Source: Triglochin maritima (lineage: Eukaryota; Streptophyta; Magnoliopsida; Alismatales; Juncaginaceae). From it: a stretch of DNA of 64,000 nucleotides. Positions 12,322-25,013 of this stretch are shown here, one piece after another (the stretch's first letter is position 1; every line of letters begins with the position of its first letter). The notes below the pieces were generated by a model. That model was given only the letters and a program-made list of their open reading frames with translations, did no database searches and was not told where the DNA came from. Made by a program: the position numbers and the translations under genes. Location of the stretch: the NCBI GenBank assembly GCA_963682175.1, contig OY821784.1:36375621-36439620 (forward strand), read 5' to 3'.

Positions 12322-12640
12322 TTGTGGCGTAGACCATCCAAACGGTCGACCGCCTGTGACTTATGTTCGATCGTTTGGTCGTTATTTTTGTTAGTTGAGA
12401 TTTGTGGTTCGATCGGTCGCGGTGACGATCAAGCCTTTTTGTGTGTTCCTGGAGGGAACCAGTCGACCAGACGGTCTGTTCGATCGACCGTTTCTGCTCA
12501 GTTTGGTGTTTTTGTTGTGTTGTGGATTCAGCTTGGGGGCAACGAGTCCCCAACCTTTTTAAGGCAACGGTACAAACATTTCCGGCCTGATAGCGATCAA
12601 TGGTTGTGTCTCTACGGAGTGGGTGCCTTGTATGTACGTG
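12322..12640 (+). repeat. Direct duplication, right copy
   Basis: Second copy of the LTR segment 8493-8799 plus 10993-11004. It continues without a break into the remaining LTR (12641-13161), so this copy keeps the original downstream neighbour. Confidence 0.85.
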
Positions 12641-13161
12641 TGATTTGTTGGCCGATGATTTTCCGACAGGTGCTTTGTGTGCACATGAGACTGTGGGGTT
12701 GGGGTGAGAGGACCATTGAGACCCGTGTTGGTTGTGTCATGGTTGGGAGAGAAGTCTCGAGAACCCAGTTGGACGGTGGGAGTTGTGTTATTGCGTTTCA
12801 ATATCATGTCATGTATTTGTTTAACTTATGCATTTAGGAGTTTCGCATACGGGATTTCCTAATAGGAAACTCAGGCATAGTGTTATGTTTGCATTTCAGG
12901 ACGAGAGCGTCGCTAGGAGGTGGTGACTGAGGGCGAGCGCACCCGGACTGGATCCTGCTTTCTTGTTTTTGAGGTTGTTATGATTTCACTTGTATATGTT
13001 GTATATCTTTTGTTAATGTAATCATACTTTGACTCCCTATATTATACGGTGCACCACTTGATATATATATATATGTGTGTGTGTTTTTTTTTCCGTAGCG
13101 TCTCGGTGTTTGATATATATCTTTTAAAGTTTTAAATTTTCCGTTGATTTGGGGCGTTACA

Positions 13162-13443
13162 CATATTAATTCGTAAAATCTCAATGATTTGGGGTGTTAC
13201 TCATAAACTTTGCGCTGAGATGAATAGAGCTCCTAAAGAAAAGGAGATAGGTAGAAGAAAGAATGCTAATCATGTAATATATTACTCTTGAAAAAAATAC
13301 AAATAAAAGACTTATGTATTTCAAAGTAGAAAGACATGTACTGATGTACGTACATGAGATATCCATTGATTCTTACACTCAACTACTAGTTAGAGATTTA
13401 TTTCCAATCTCTTCCCTTGAAACTCATACAACAACATGACTAG
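13162..13443. other. LTR-end echo and gene-free spacer
   Basis: Directly after the LTR end at 13161, the bases 13172-13200 again read like an LTR terminus (tcaatgatttggggtgttac). This hints at an older LTR edge or a short tandem duplication. The rest holds no gene that I can see. Confidence 0.4.
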
Positions 13444-13448
13444 CTAAT

Positions 13449-15553
13449 TGTAACATCCCAAAACAGCAGAAAATTTAAAAATTTAAACAAACGAGATTTC
13501 AAGACAAAAGTCATCAAAAGAGAATGTTACTCATATAAATATAATTACTCGGTGCACCACAATACAACAGAGTTTGTCAAAATACATGATTACATCAATA
13601 CAACGAAAGTCAGATACAAGTAATCATGAAGACCACGAAGAGTCCGAAGAGGATCATGGCCTCAAAATGTGTGCTCCCGCTGTCACCACCCGACAGAACC
13701 TACTACGGTCCTGAACATGAATCAACAACAATGCCTGAGTTTCCCATTAGGAAACCTCGTATGTCAAACTCGCCTACATGAATGCAATAGTATGGTAAAT
13801 GAACCAATCATACTAGTAACATGTCATGTTAACATCTGCAATGCAACAAATCCTCTCCAAGGAGTAAAACAGGACCTCAGTCCCACAACAACAACAAATA
13901 CCCTCAAAGGGTCAACAATGACATCAGTCCAGAAACATCAGGTCTCCCTCGGATACCTACCAGAGGCACATACGGTCTTGCGGACAGTACGCGACGCACC
14001 CCTACACGCGACTACTCGAGCCAAAGGGATCGGTGAGGACCGTCCGCACTTCTGCGCAAAGCGAACCACGTGGTCTACACCACCATAACAGAGCCGTAGC
14101 CCAGTTGGTCAAACCATCCATTGATAGGTGCTCAATCAAGGAATCATCACCAGAACAACATCGGCGGTACAACATACGTTTGGCACAACATCGGACGACA
14201 CAAGAACAAGTCGGAACATCGTCGACAACATCATCGCCGGCAAAAACCTCAACGACATTGCCAACACAACCTCGGCGGTACAACATACGTCCGACACAAC
14301 ATCGGACGGGTCCAGACCGTAGTCTGCAGGGTCATCATGCTCCATGAGCCATGCATCAACATGCATTGAGATCCGCGATCCCTCAGGTATGCTACTCTAC
14401 AGAGAGTCAAGCAACAACACGTCACACCACTGTCCATCAATGGAGGTGGCACGACCCAAGTATCCACACTCTTCCACACGGCGGTCCCTGGCAGGCACGA
14501 GCAACGTACCCGTCGTCACCTCCCGGCTCACATGCTAAGTGAGGACACAGATTTGCGTGACAGAGTTGACACAACACAAGGACTGGGAATTCAGTTCTGC
14601 GCACAAACGGTCGATTGAAATAGGTTATCTGATCGACCATTCCCAATAGATTCGGTCAACTGAAAGTCTGCAACGGTCGAACTCTCTGCACATCACTTAA
14701 GTCAAAACGGCCGAACAACAATCTAAAACCGGTCGACCGAATACGGGGTCAAAATCCGGAGTTGGTCAAAATCATATAAGTCTAATTGATCGACCGACTC
14801 AAGGGTCCCAGTCAACCAAAAACTACCATGGTCATTCTAATAGTCTAGGTCCTATAACGGTCGAACAATATAACTAATCGGTCGAACAACATGCAATATA
14901 TCAAGTTCACTTAAGTTACGGTCGAACCCAGAAATAAGAATGGTCGACCGAAAACTAACAGGCAATCCTCCGACCCACCAACGCACATGCAACCGGTCGA
15001 CCGCCACATGGCATCGTTTGACCAGTGTTGGTTAAAGTCGGGCAAAAACACTAATTCGGTCGACCTCCCGAAGGCACCGGTCGACCGTTGGTCGATATCA
15101 ACCCCACACCATTCCAGAATTTTACGTCATTTCTCATCGTCGGTGAGGTCTCCGACCTCCAACGACCCACCACAACTCCCCACCATCGTGGTGAGTAACA
15201 AAATAAAACTAATAAACTCGCAAATCTCAAAACAAGACGGAGCACGCCGGAGTTCGCTCAACGTCGCCCGCCGACCGCAACCTCTGATCTCGCCTGCCTC
15301 ACGTCCGCGCCTCCGCTGCTCCAAGCTCGACTCCACTCGCCAGAGCCTCCGCAACGACCTCTGGAAACGCCGAAAAGAGAGATGATGATGAGTGAAGAAG
15401 GAAAAAGGAAGATGGAGAGAAATGTTTTCTCTTCAAAATACCAAAACCTCTACAGTAACCGACCCCTACACCACCACTCATCACTGCACATTCTTCCATT
15501 CCCATGCAACCCATCACTCCCAACAGTAACCCTAAGAAGGTTAGGGGCTAACA
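13449..15553 (-). mobile_element. Solo LTR of gypsy family, TSD ctaat
   Basis: On the plus strand it runs TGTAACATCCCAAAACAGC to GGTTAGGGGCTAACA, 2105 bp, flanked by CTAAT (13444-13448 and 15554-15558). It belongs to the palindrome-array family in minus orientation. Only about three exact CGGTCGACCG copies remain (near 14730, 14995 and 15077) and many one-base variants surround them, so it is an older copy. The family hairpin is at 13739-13755. There is no internal region. Confidence 0.9.
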
Positions 15554-15558
15554 CTAAT

Positions 15559-16461
15559 AATCCACATCATTCTCAGTTTTATTTAGGATATTGTCGACCC
15601 CCTCGAGAAATTCAAAGGAGAATGAGGAAGAAAGTGACACGTTAGCGAATGCACACTCGTAAACCTACACGTAAATGGTGTTTATTTAAGAAGTTCAAGT
15701 TACTTAACATTATTTTAGAGTAAACGGTCGACCGTTTATGGGCTACCTCTGATTCGATTCCGAGGTTCTCTTGAGCCTTGTTTTGAGTTATCGTTTGGGG
15801 TTTAGTTAGTTGGTTTATAGACCAACTTGAATGGCTAACTTTAGCTAATTTTATGGGCCAAATTGGAGTGGTGTTAAGCCACATTGAATTGGGTTTGGGG
15901 ACTTTTATAAAAGGGACGTTATGACCTTTATTTCATCTGCCTTTTGCATTTCTCCTTTGGCCGTCATGTTAGAGTTGGAGAAAAGGGCACCCATCTTAGG
16001 TTTGACCTTTATGCCACTGACCAAGCTGTGGGTTGGATCCCACTTGGGTAGGGTTAGTCAATATGAGTGTTTGGTGAGTGATTTATTTGCGATTGATGAA
16101 TAAATCCTAGATATAGATAGGCTTATGTCAGTGATGTGCAGAACATGTACATTGTCTCCATCTTGTAACATTTTGATTGGCTTTTGGTTTTGGATACAAG
16201 ATAGTGGATGAAGGCCCAAAAAGACCCCGAGGACGCCAAACTTCATTAAATCTGTGTGTTACGTGGTTTGCACGTGGATTAGTTGTGATTTGTGCATGTG
16301 CTACATAATATATGTTCTATTGTGATGTTTGTGTGTTTGAATGACTTTGTTGTTGTATCTTTCGTCGAAGTTTCGTTGCAAGTTTAATTGGCTGGTCGGA
16401 TTACATTAAAGGCATTCGATGTTTTTCCGGAAAGTCCATTTGCGAGAATCGCATGGACTTC
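15559..16461. other. Gene-free spacer with one isolated palindrome
   Basis: No supported gene. One exact CGGTCGACCG followed by TTTATG sits at 15725-15734, as in the family LTR, but no LTR body is recognisable around it. It may be an older, eroded piece of the same family. Confidence 0.4.
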
Positions 16462-17858
16462 TGTTGAACGTTTTATTTAAAACCGCAAGTGCACAACCGC
16501 GATGAAGCGGTGGCAAGTACGGGTCGTCCTCAGGGAGGTGAGCAGCCTCTTGTTTATCAGAAATCAAGTGGCACAAAAAGGTGGAAGAAAGTTGTTTATG
16601 CTAATCTAAACTACGCTAACTACGAAGAAGCAAATGTGAAAGAAAGAGAATAACAAATACTTCAACTAAGCTAGAGAACTTGATACTATGCAGGAATCAG
16701 TAAGAGAAAGACCCCTTAGGGGGTGGAGTGACTACACATACACAATAAGGAGGCAAGCATATCTTCCTATAGGCACAAGTGTAGGTAATGTTTGCATGTA
16801 TGGGAGGTGTCTACTTATCATGGCAAAACCCATCAATTAAATCACTAACCTATTTTGATTAACATTCATAAACACAAGCTGGTTATTTAAGAAACTAAAC
16901 AAGCATTGGAGGTGTCTTAAAACTTGTGGCAAAATCCATCTAGTGAAGTGTTCTATTCTAACAAGCAAGCATGCATTCATATTAATCAACACATTTCAAA
17001 ATAAACATCCTTCATTCCTTAATTGCATATATGATAATTATCTCCACCCCCCAAAAGGGGAGTAGTTTTACTCACTACACATTACACTAACGATTACACT
17101 AAGATAAGAAGACATATTAACTAAGCTAGATTTAATAAAAGACAATTAAACTAAAACATGCACCAACAATAAAAGAAGCACAAAACAAAGGAAATTTTAT
17201 TGATTGAAGACTCACAATACCGGTAGCATCTCCCCTATTGAGTTTCTTGCTTCAGGGCTTTCACTTCAATTAGGGAGAATGACCACAAGCATGGAGTGAT
17301 TACAATGGAAGGTGAAGAGTTCTATTTATAGCTAGAGGAAAAGCTAATCCGGGACAATCCCCCGATGTGGGACTAAAAAAATACCATAAACAGCATAAAC
17401 ACGCTCTAATACACGCTCCAGAAAAAGCTAAGTGGATTCGGATCCACCTGGACCGCCAATTAGCGGTTCCATACCGCCAATTAGCGATCTACAGGATCCG
17501 GATTAGTCTGGGCTTTCTTGGACGCTTTCCTGGATGGTATTCTTTGTCCTTGATGCATCTACTTGGTTTGTTGGAGCTCCGACCCGAATCGAATTGCTAA
17601 AATACTCCCCATGATGTTGTGGAGTATTCTGTTTTGCTCTTAGGTCCTTCTGTCTTGCGTTCTGGTCTTTCTCCCTTGCATCTTGGTCCCCAGATCTCAC
17701 AATTCAGTCATTTTTCCCAACTTTTGAGTCCTTTTATGCTTCATCTCTTCAAACCTATTTATTCCTGAAAACTAAACATAAAACTCGTAACATAGCATTG
17801 TTTATGTGAAATATAATGGATATAAGATACAAATATAAGCATGAAATGATGTCAATCA
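16462..17858 (-). repeat. 3' LTR of Athila-like element
   Basis: Near-identical to 23611-25008. It starts TGTTGAACG and ends GTCAATCA on the plus strand. It contains T-rich and C-rich zones and no supported gene. Confidence 0.92.
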
Positions 17859-19519
17859 AATACCCCCACACCTAACTTTTGCTAGTTTCCGAGCAAAACA
17901 AAGAAAGAGAAAAGCATACGAAAAACAAGAAATCCTAACTCACTTTCGTAGGAATCACGGTTGCACTTGGCACGTGCAACAAACCGTTAAACCTCCTTGT
18001 CGCCAAGGAGGAGTGTTGTCTCCTGAGGGTTTTCACTGGATATACCCACAAAATCCGAACAAGATGCATTAATCAATCTAGCTACACGACTCGTTGGACT
18101 CATTTTGTCGATCATGGGATGCGGTAATACTACGGGTTGACTCTATATATGTAATCGGTCCACACACCTTGCCTAATGAGTTATTCGTGAAAGTTAGTTA
18201 AGGACTTAAGTGAAAGACATGGACAACCTTAACTTCTGAATGTGATACAATGTGTAAAGTCCATTTTGGTTCTTATTTGACTCTTTTTTTCTTTTTTCTT
18301 TTTTTCTTTTTTTTTCTTTAGAGTATTTTATTGGTTGGTGTTTGATTCTCCCAGGGTCAGGTTTCGTGCATCATTGCCTATGAGGACTTACACTATCACG
18401 TACACCTTCCCCAAAATCTCCACATAGGGCGATCCCTAACACCCGTGTAACGGGAGTTCGGTCGGTTCAACCCAAGTCAGATGACTCGAAAGCACCAGGC
18501 ACAAAGGCCCCTCAGACCTACTTTCCCGAGTGACAGGAGCCGTGCGAGAAGAGAGAACACCACTTATTCATTTATCTACATAGGAACCAAAACCCCTACA
18601 CTTAAGTTTCACAAAAAGAGATTAAGGGCCCTTGACCACGACAAACTTCCTTATACTAAAAGACAGGAATTATTTGACTCACTAGGTTCAGGGTGGACTT
18701 CTTTAAATGTTTGAGTGCTGAAACCCTATGATTACACGCCCCCCGAGGGAAAACCGGGGTGCATCCTAACGACTCGATAAGACCTAAAGCCAGTAAACCA
18801 AAAATCATAATGCATCAAGTTCAAGACAATTTTGGGAGCTTTCTTTTTACTTTGCCTCTCAACGGTTTTGCACATGCTGAACACACGCAAAACCTACAAA
18901 ACATTTTCTTTCGCAAACACATGAAAATTTTGAAAGAAATGTGGAAATTTTAAAGCACTCGGCAAGCAAAAGAAGACAAGTCACCCAAGGATCATGGCAA
19001 GCATATATATCAATGTTAAATGCGGCACACTAACATGACCCTAGCAGTACACACAAAAGAAAACAAAACCAAAGGAAAAAGACTCGAATATGTACACACG
19101 TAAAACATCCCCTACACCTACCTCATGCATTGTCCTCAATGAATGCGAACAAGATACTACATGGATATATGCATGAAAAAGGAAAGATCTCACCAACATG
19201 AAGTACAAAGGGACGTTCAGGGTCATGTTGATGGACACAAACCCAAATTCCCTCAAAACCTGTGAGAACCTGAAGAAGGGAGATAAATACGTGAAGAGAT
19301 TGGGCCCAAGTACACAAGGGTTGGGGCCCACAACAATCGATGTTCACTGAAGGAGTCTTTTATTACACACTTTTTCTTCTTTTTCTTTTTTTTACAAGAT
19401 ATATACATCAACCAAGATATTCTCATAATCATTTGGTCAAGGAACATCAAATGAGAACATCATGTTTTGAGGACCAGAGACTTGCCGAGATGGGCAAACT
19501 TCACTGGTACTCTGAGGTG
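17859..19519. other. Non-coding internal region of Athila-like element
   Basis: About 1.66 kb between the protease region and the 3' LTR. I see no supported coding region. This is where an autonomous element would carry reverse transcriptase and integrase. A long T-rich run lies at about 18282-18320. Confidence 0.6.
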
Positions 19520-20182
19520 TCATGAGGGGTGAAAGGTCAAAGCTGAAAGGCTCGAACCCCTCATGATATTGGTTGGGGTGGGCAACAAAGAATGAAGTTG
19601 TGTTGCCTCACTAGTGTTTAATTGCTCATCGAAGAAAACCCTCAAACCAATAGGCGGGTGCATCGGAATGAGTTCCTCAGGCTCATTCGATGGATGCAGC
19701 AGACTTGCATCACTAAGAATGGGGCTTCTCCCGAAGTCATCCAACAAGGACCTCCCACCATCATTTAGATCATCAAGCATAAGCTCGGTCATAGGTGGGT
19801 CCTTGTTGGAGTCAATATGAAGCTCAAATGGCTCAATGGTCATGTGACATGAGGTAGAGACACCTTCTGGTATAGGCATATGATGAGGTGTCTCACTCTC
19901 ACTAGTACTCTCAACTGAATCATGCAACGAACACTCCCTTTGGACATTCATGTTCGAGGCCAGCTCACTTTGTTGCATTGCGAAGACAGGCAATGAGTTT
20001 TCACTGGGCCCACGAACATTCTCAACGGGTTGCATTGGGGTTATGGGTGTTCGTTGATTTTGTGGTGCTTTCTCCAATTGGCGGATGAGATTTAGATTTA
20101 AAGGTTCATCCATGGGTTCATGTTGCTTACCAGAGTTTAACACATGAAACTCGGCACTCATGTTACCGAATGAGAGCTTCAT
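19520..20182 (-). pseudogene. Region after protease, Athila-like element
   Basis: An open stretch beginning MKLSFGNMSAEFHVLN continues the end of the protease region in another frame, showing a frameshift near 20190. The remaining residues are rich in Ser, Glu and Pro (about 200 codons) with no enzyme motif. It ends where an Athila element would continue into reverse transcriptase. Confidence 0.55.
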
Positions 20183-20192
20183 GAGACCATTT

Positions 20193-20600
20193 CTACAATT
20201 TAATCAAGGCATTGGAGGTTGCCAGAAATGGTCTACCCAAAATCAAAGGTATTTGAGAGTGGGTGTTCGCAACAGGATTGGTATCGAGGACAACAAAATC
20301 GATTGGAAATATAAAATCTCCAACTTTGATAAGCATATCCTCGATAATCCCCATGGGAATACGAATGGATCTATCCGCCAATTGGAGGGTGATCTTAGTT
20401 GGTTTCAATTCTCCCAAGTTCAACTATTTATAAACAGAGAATGGGAGGAGGTTGACCGCTGATCCTAAATCAAGCAAAACATTGCTCATTCTAGTGTCCC
20501 ATATCGTACACTGAATAGTAGGACACCCAGGGTCCTTGTATTTTTGTAGGTAGGATTGGACAAAAGTGAGCTGATATTTGTGTCCAAGAATGCTTTCTTA
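20193..20600 (-). pseudogene. Athila-type retroviral-like protease remnant
   Basis: The reading frame contains KYKDPGCPTIQC, then DLGSAVNLLP (aspartic protease active-site region), then GELKPTKITLQLADRSI and PLILGRPFLATSNALI, the usual order of Athila proteases. A TAG interrupts it where Gln is expected (SVYK-stop-LNLGE). The frame differs from gag, so a frameshift lies near 20590. It is not functional as read. Confidence 0.8.
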
Positions 20601-22417
20601 GGAACATTAGTCTTCTTATTGGTTGTGCAGAGATCCTTCAACACTTTGGCATATTGAGGTATTTGTTGGATGACATCCAACAAGGGGATGTTAACCTTTA
20701 CTTGCTTAAACACCTCTAATATCTTGTCCATGTTGTCACTCTGTTTTTTGGTTAACCTACTTGGATAGGGAGCTTTTGGCAGGTAGGTTTTCTGCGGTGC
20801 CTGAGAAGGAAGCCTTGGTGTATTACCCTCACCCTCAGCCTCTTCTTCACCACCATTCCCACTAAGGGGCTGCATAGATGGTGGTTGTTGTGGCAAGGAA
20901 ATGTGATTGTCAACCTATTTTCCATTCCTTAATGTCACAATGGAATTGACATGGTGAACAGGTTCCTCCACATGGTTCACTTGCCTCCCCCGAGGTACCA
21001 CATTCTCATTTTGCATGTGTTGTTGTTGGTACATATGGGGGTTAGCCTCAGGCTGGCTAGGAAAAGACCATCTCTCTCTTTCATGTACAGACTGAGCCAA
21101 TTGGCCCATCTGAAGCTCTAGAGATTTGATGGTCTACTGATTGGAAGTGAGAACTTGACTCGTAGTTGACATAAAAAATTTCATTGAGTTTTCAAGTCCA
21201 CGAGTCAAAGTCTCAAGCGAATTGAACCGGGTTTCCATATTATTGGAATTTGGGAAACCCGATTGATTGGTGGTTTGCGCTTGGGGTGGGTGATAGGAAT
21301 GTGCATGCATGGGAGGTTGATGTGATTGGTAATGTGGTCTAGAGGAGTTTGAAGGACCACCCGGGGTATTAGTTTGGTTCCATGAAACATTGGGGTGGTT
21401 CCTCCATCCAGGATTATAAGATGATGAGTATGGGTCATTCCTGGCTCTATCATAGATGGCGTTGACACGCTCCATCTCAGGAGGAATGAACTCACACTCG
21501 CTTTCTACATGACCTATCCTACCACATGAATGACAGGGAACTGAACCAGATGTGGACATGTGAGGTGCACCATGTTGGTTTTGGAGGTCAATCGAATCCA
21601 TACGGCGCATTAAGGCCGCCATGCGCGCCTCGGTGGCCGTAGTGGTATCGAAAACAAATGTGGCACCCGATCTAGTCGAGTTTGCATTTGCGATCCTTGC
21701 TCCTATGCTAGATGATGCAGGTGGTTCCCTCACACTCTCCCATTGCATGGTTTTCTCAGCGAGGTCTTCTAGGAAGGCCAATGCCTCCCTTTCATCATTT
21801 CCCAAGAACTCTCCTTGACACATGGACTCAAGGAGCGTTCTTGACGGGATGTGAAGACCTTCGTAAACAATCTGACAAAGACGCCACAACTCAATGCCAT
21901 GGTGAGGGCACGAGGATAGTAGCTCTTTGAACCTCTCTAGATATGCATGAAATGGTTCGGTCTCATGTTGATAGAACGAATTGATTTCGTTCCTCAATTT
22001 TTGAGTCTGATGATTTGGAAAGTACTTCTTGAGGAATGCAGATTGAAACTCATCCCAAGTCCTAAAGGAATTCTCCTGGTTGCTGTACAACCACTTCTTG
22101 GCATCATCCTTTAATGCGAAAGGAACGAGCCTAAGATAGATGGAGTATGTGCTAAGTTGTTGCAGCTTGAACATAGCACAGACCTCCTCAAATTCCCTGA
22201 GAAAGATATAGGGGTCACCCTTCCCAGTGAAGCGAGGGAGCATGGAAATAAACTGAGGCTTAACCTCAAAATGGTTCCCATTAGCCTCTGGTAATACGAT
22301 GCATGAGGGTAGAGCTGTACGGCTCGGGTAGCATCGATTACGTAGAGGTATGGGAACGACAACAGGACACTCAGGTGGGTCCAGCAACTGCTCCTCCTCG
22401 CGGAAATTAGCAGCCAT
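20486..22417 (-). pseudogene. Athila-type gag, interrupted by stops
   Basis: Capsid-type gag region. The likely start is the Met at 22417 (MAANFREEEQLLDPPE); an upstream frame reaches 22612. The conserved retrotransposon gag block runs from HFEVKPQFISML through KKWLYSNQ and FLKKYFP to ELLSSCPHHGIELW, followed by a zinc knuckle CHSCGRIGHVESEC. In-frame TAG codons at about 21134 and 20915 fall where Gln would be expected. Downstream, ILEVFKQVKVNIPLLDVIQQ is the typical Athila segment before protease. It would encode the particle protein if intact. Confidence 0.85.
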
Positions 22418-23610
22418 TGAACCCGAACTATGTGCGACACGAGAGGAGGAAGGTGTCGAGAAATCGATGACCGAAGCCGGATTGACAACGCTCCTCGTCA
22501 AACGACCACTCTCGTCTCGTGTCCACGAAAGCATGCACAAAGGTGCACACACACCAAAAAAATTATTTTTTTTTAACAAAGAATGTACGTAGAGGAGAAG
22601 ACGGGGGGACACAGGAGAGAAAGAATGACTCGGGAGAGAAGGGAAGAAGTCCTTATGCTACGGCGGATGGGTACAGGTAGAAGCACACAAGCAAACAAGG
22701 CTCAAGCAATCCTAAGGTCGCTATAGGTCCTTACAGCTAGACGACGCCTAACTGCGAGGTCACGCGGCCTCAACACGCCTCACCTCCCTACGACGAGGAC
22801 CACAAAGCCCAGCAAGTGAGTCAAGATCCGGGGATCTCGTCTCTCCTACTATCGACAAAGTGGGCAACGCCGATCAGGTTATGACGGTCGGGACCGGATC
22901 ACTCTCCTAATGCGTCCGAATTCCTTAAGGTCAATGTCTACTTGATTTTAGAAATTAGGATCTTGATTAGTGTGGTTTTTGGGGCGAAGGAAATGGTGAT
23001 GAAATTCCCCACCTTATCTTTTACGGGACAACCCCTCCTTAGTAGCGTTTTGGAGTCCTAAATATAACAATCAACTCTCCAACAACCGCTCAACTCACAC
23101 TTGTTGCAAAACACTTCCTACTAACTAATGCATGTCATACGAAATGCATGAATGAGAGTAGAAGGTGCGTACCTCACGCCAGCACTCAGCAACTGAAAAT
23201 AAAGCAAAAATAAAAGATAATCTAAATGCTTAAGTCACATACATGGTGCATGACCTAAACAAGAAAGAATGCCTAGTATTTTGCTTTGAGTTTTAGGGTC
23301 CAAGTTGCTTAAAGGAGGTTTGATTATTGATCTGGGAACGAACTATAAGTCCAAACATGCCAAATTGAGTCCCAGATAACTAGATCACTTAGAGCAACAA
23401 CAGAAAGAAATTAAAAGATGAACAGATCTAACCAGACCGCTGCTTGGCGGTCTGAAGTGCTCAGGTCGTCTGGAAATTTCTCCAGTAGCCTCCACTTTCC
23501 ATTCTCAGTCTCCTGAAACAAAGAAAAACTACAAAACACAAATTAAATCCACTCGAATCGTCCAAACAAGAGTCTGGACTGGCACCTCCCCGGCAACGAC
23601 GCAAAAAACT

Positions 23611-25008
23611 TGTTGAACGTTTTATTTAAAATCGCAAGTGCACGACCGCGATGAAGCGGTGGCAAGTACGGGTCGTCCTCAGGGAGGTGAGCAGCCTCTT
23701 TTTTATCAGAAATCAAGTGGCACAAAAAGGTGGAAGATAGTTGTTTATGCTAATCTAAACTACGCTAACTACGAAGAAGCAAATTCGAAAGAAAGAGAAT
23801 AACAAATACTTCAACTAAGCTAGAGAACTTGATACTATGCAGGAATCAGTAAGAGAAAGACCCCTTAGGGGGTGGAGTGACTACACATACACAATAAGGA
23901 GGCAAGCATATCTTCATATAGGCACAAGTGTAGGTAATGTTTGCATGTATGGGAGGTGTCTACTTATCATGGCAAAACCCATCAATTAAATCACTAACCT
24001 ATTTTGATTAACATTCATAAACACAAGCTGGTTATTTAAGAAACTAAACAAGCATGGGAGGTGTCTTAAAACTTGTGGCAAAATCCATCTAGTGAAGTGT
24101 TCTATTCTAACAAGCAAGCATGCATTCATATTAATCAACACATTTCAAAATAAACATCTTTCATTCCTTAATTGCATATATGATAATTATCTCCACCCCC
24201 CAAAAGGGGAGTAGTTTTACTCACTACAAATTACACTAACGATTACACTAAGATAAGAAGACATATTAACTAAGCTAGATTTAATAAAAGACAATTAAAC
24301 TAAAACATGCACCAACAATAAAAGAAGCACAAAACAAAGGAAATTTTATTGATTGAAGACTCACAATACCGGTAGCATCTCCCCTATTGAGTTTCTTGCT
24401 TCAGGACTTTCACTTCAATTAGGGAGAATGGCCACAAGCATGGAGTAATTACAATGGAAGGTGAAGAGTTCTATTTATAGCTAGAGGAAAAGCTAATCCG
24501 GGACAATCCCCCGATGTGGGACTAAAAAAATACCATAAACAGCATAAACACGCTCTAATACACGCTCCAGAAAAAGCTAAGTGGATTCGGATCCACCTGG
24601 ACCGCCAATTAGCGGTTCCAGACCGCCAATTCGCGATCTACAGGATCCGGATTAGTCTGGGCTTTCTTGGACGCTTTCCTGGATGATATTCTTTGTCCTT
24701 GATGCATCTACTTGGTTTGTTGGAGCTCCGACCCGACTCGAATTGCTAAAATACTCTCCATGATGTTGTGGAGTATTCTGTTTTGCTCTTAGGTCCTTCT
24801 GTCTTGCGTTCAGGTCCTTCTCCCTTGCATCTTGGTCCCCAGATCTCACAAATTCAGTCATTTTTCCCAGCTTTTGAGTCCTTTTATGCTTCATCTCTTC
24901 AAACATATTTATTCCTGAAAACTAAACATAAAACTCGTAACATAGCGTTGTTTATGTGAAAGATAATGAATATAAGATACAAATATAAACATGAAATGAT
25001 GTCAATCA
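23611..25008 (-). repeat. 5' LTR of Athila-like element
   Basis: Right-hand LTR, next to the primer-binding site at about 23586-23603. Small differences from the left copy include T/C, A/C and one-base indels scattered along the length. Confidence 0.92.
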
Positions 25009-25013
25009 ACTTC

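Larger units (their letters stand above)
8276..13161 (+). mobile_element. Gypsy-family LTR remnant, nested and interrupted
   Basis: A plus-oriented LTR of the same family as the intact element at 30578, truncated at its 5' side. It begins inside the GGTCGACC-rich zone (8310 onward) and ends with the family terminus GGGGCGTTACA at 13161. It is broken twice. A captured inverted pol fragment (11005-12318) is flanked by about 319-bp direct copies of LTR sequence. A solo LTR (8800-10987) is inserted in the left copy. The right part, 12641-13161, matches the downstream part of the intact LTR. Most palindromes in it are mutated, so it is older than the 31-kb copy. Confidence 0.75.
16462..25008 (-). 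mobile_element. Non-autonomous Athila-like element (gag-protease only), TSD acttc
   Basis: Complete two-LTR element on the minus strand. LTRs are 16462-17858 and 23611-25008 (about 1.4 kb, TG..CA ends). ACTTC flanks both sides (16457-16461 and 25009-25013). Beside the right LTR the minus strand reads TGCGTCGTTGCCGGGGAG, a primer site of the tRNA-Asp type seen in Athila elements. Beside the left LTR is a purine tract reading GGTGTGGGGGTAT. The internal part encodes gag and protease but no reverse transcriptase, RNase H or integrase. This fits the class called TR-GAG. About two dozen LTR differences were noted, so it is not very recent. It would need enzymes from a partner element. Confidence 0.9.

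Noticed and set aside
12041..12394. Plus-strand frames across the pol fragment
   Set aside because: They are the reverse strand of the RNase H and integrase fragment and carry no motif of their own.
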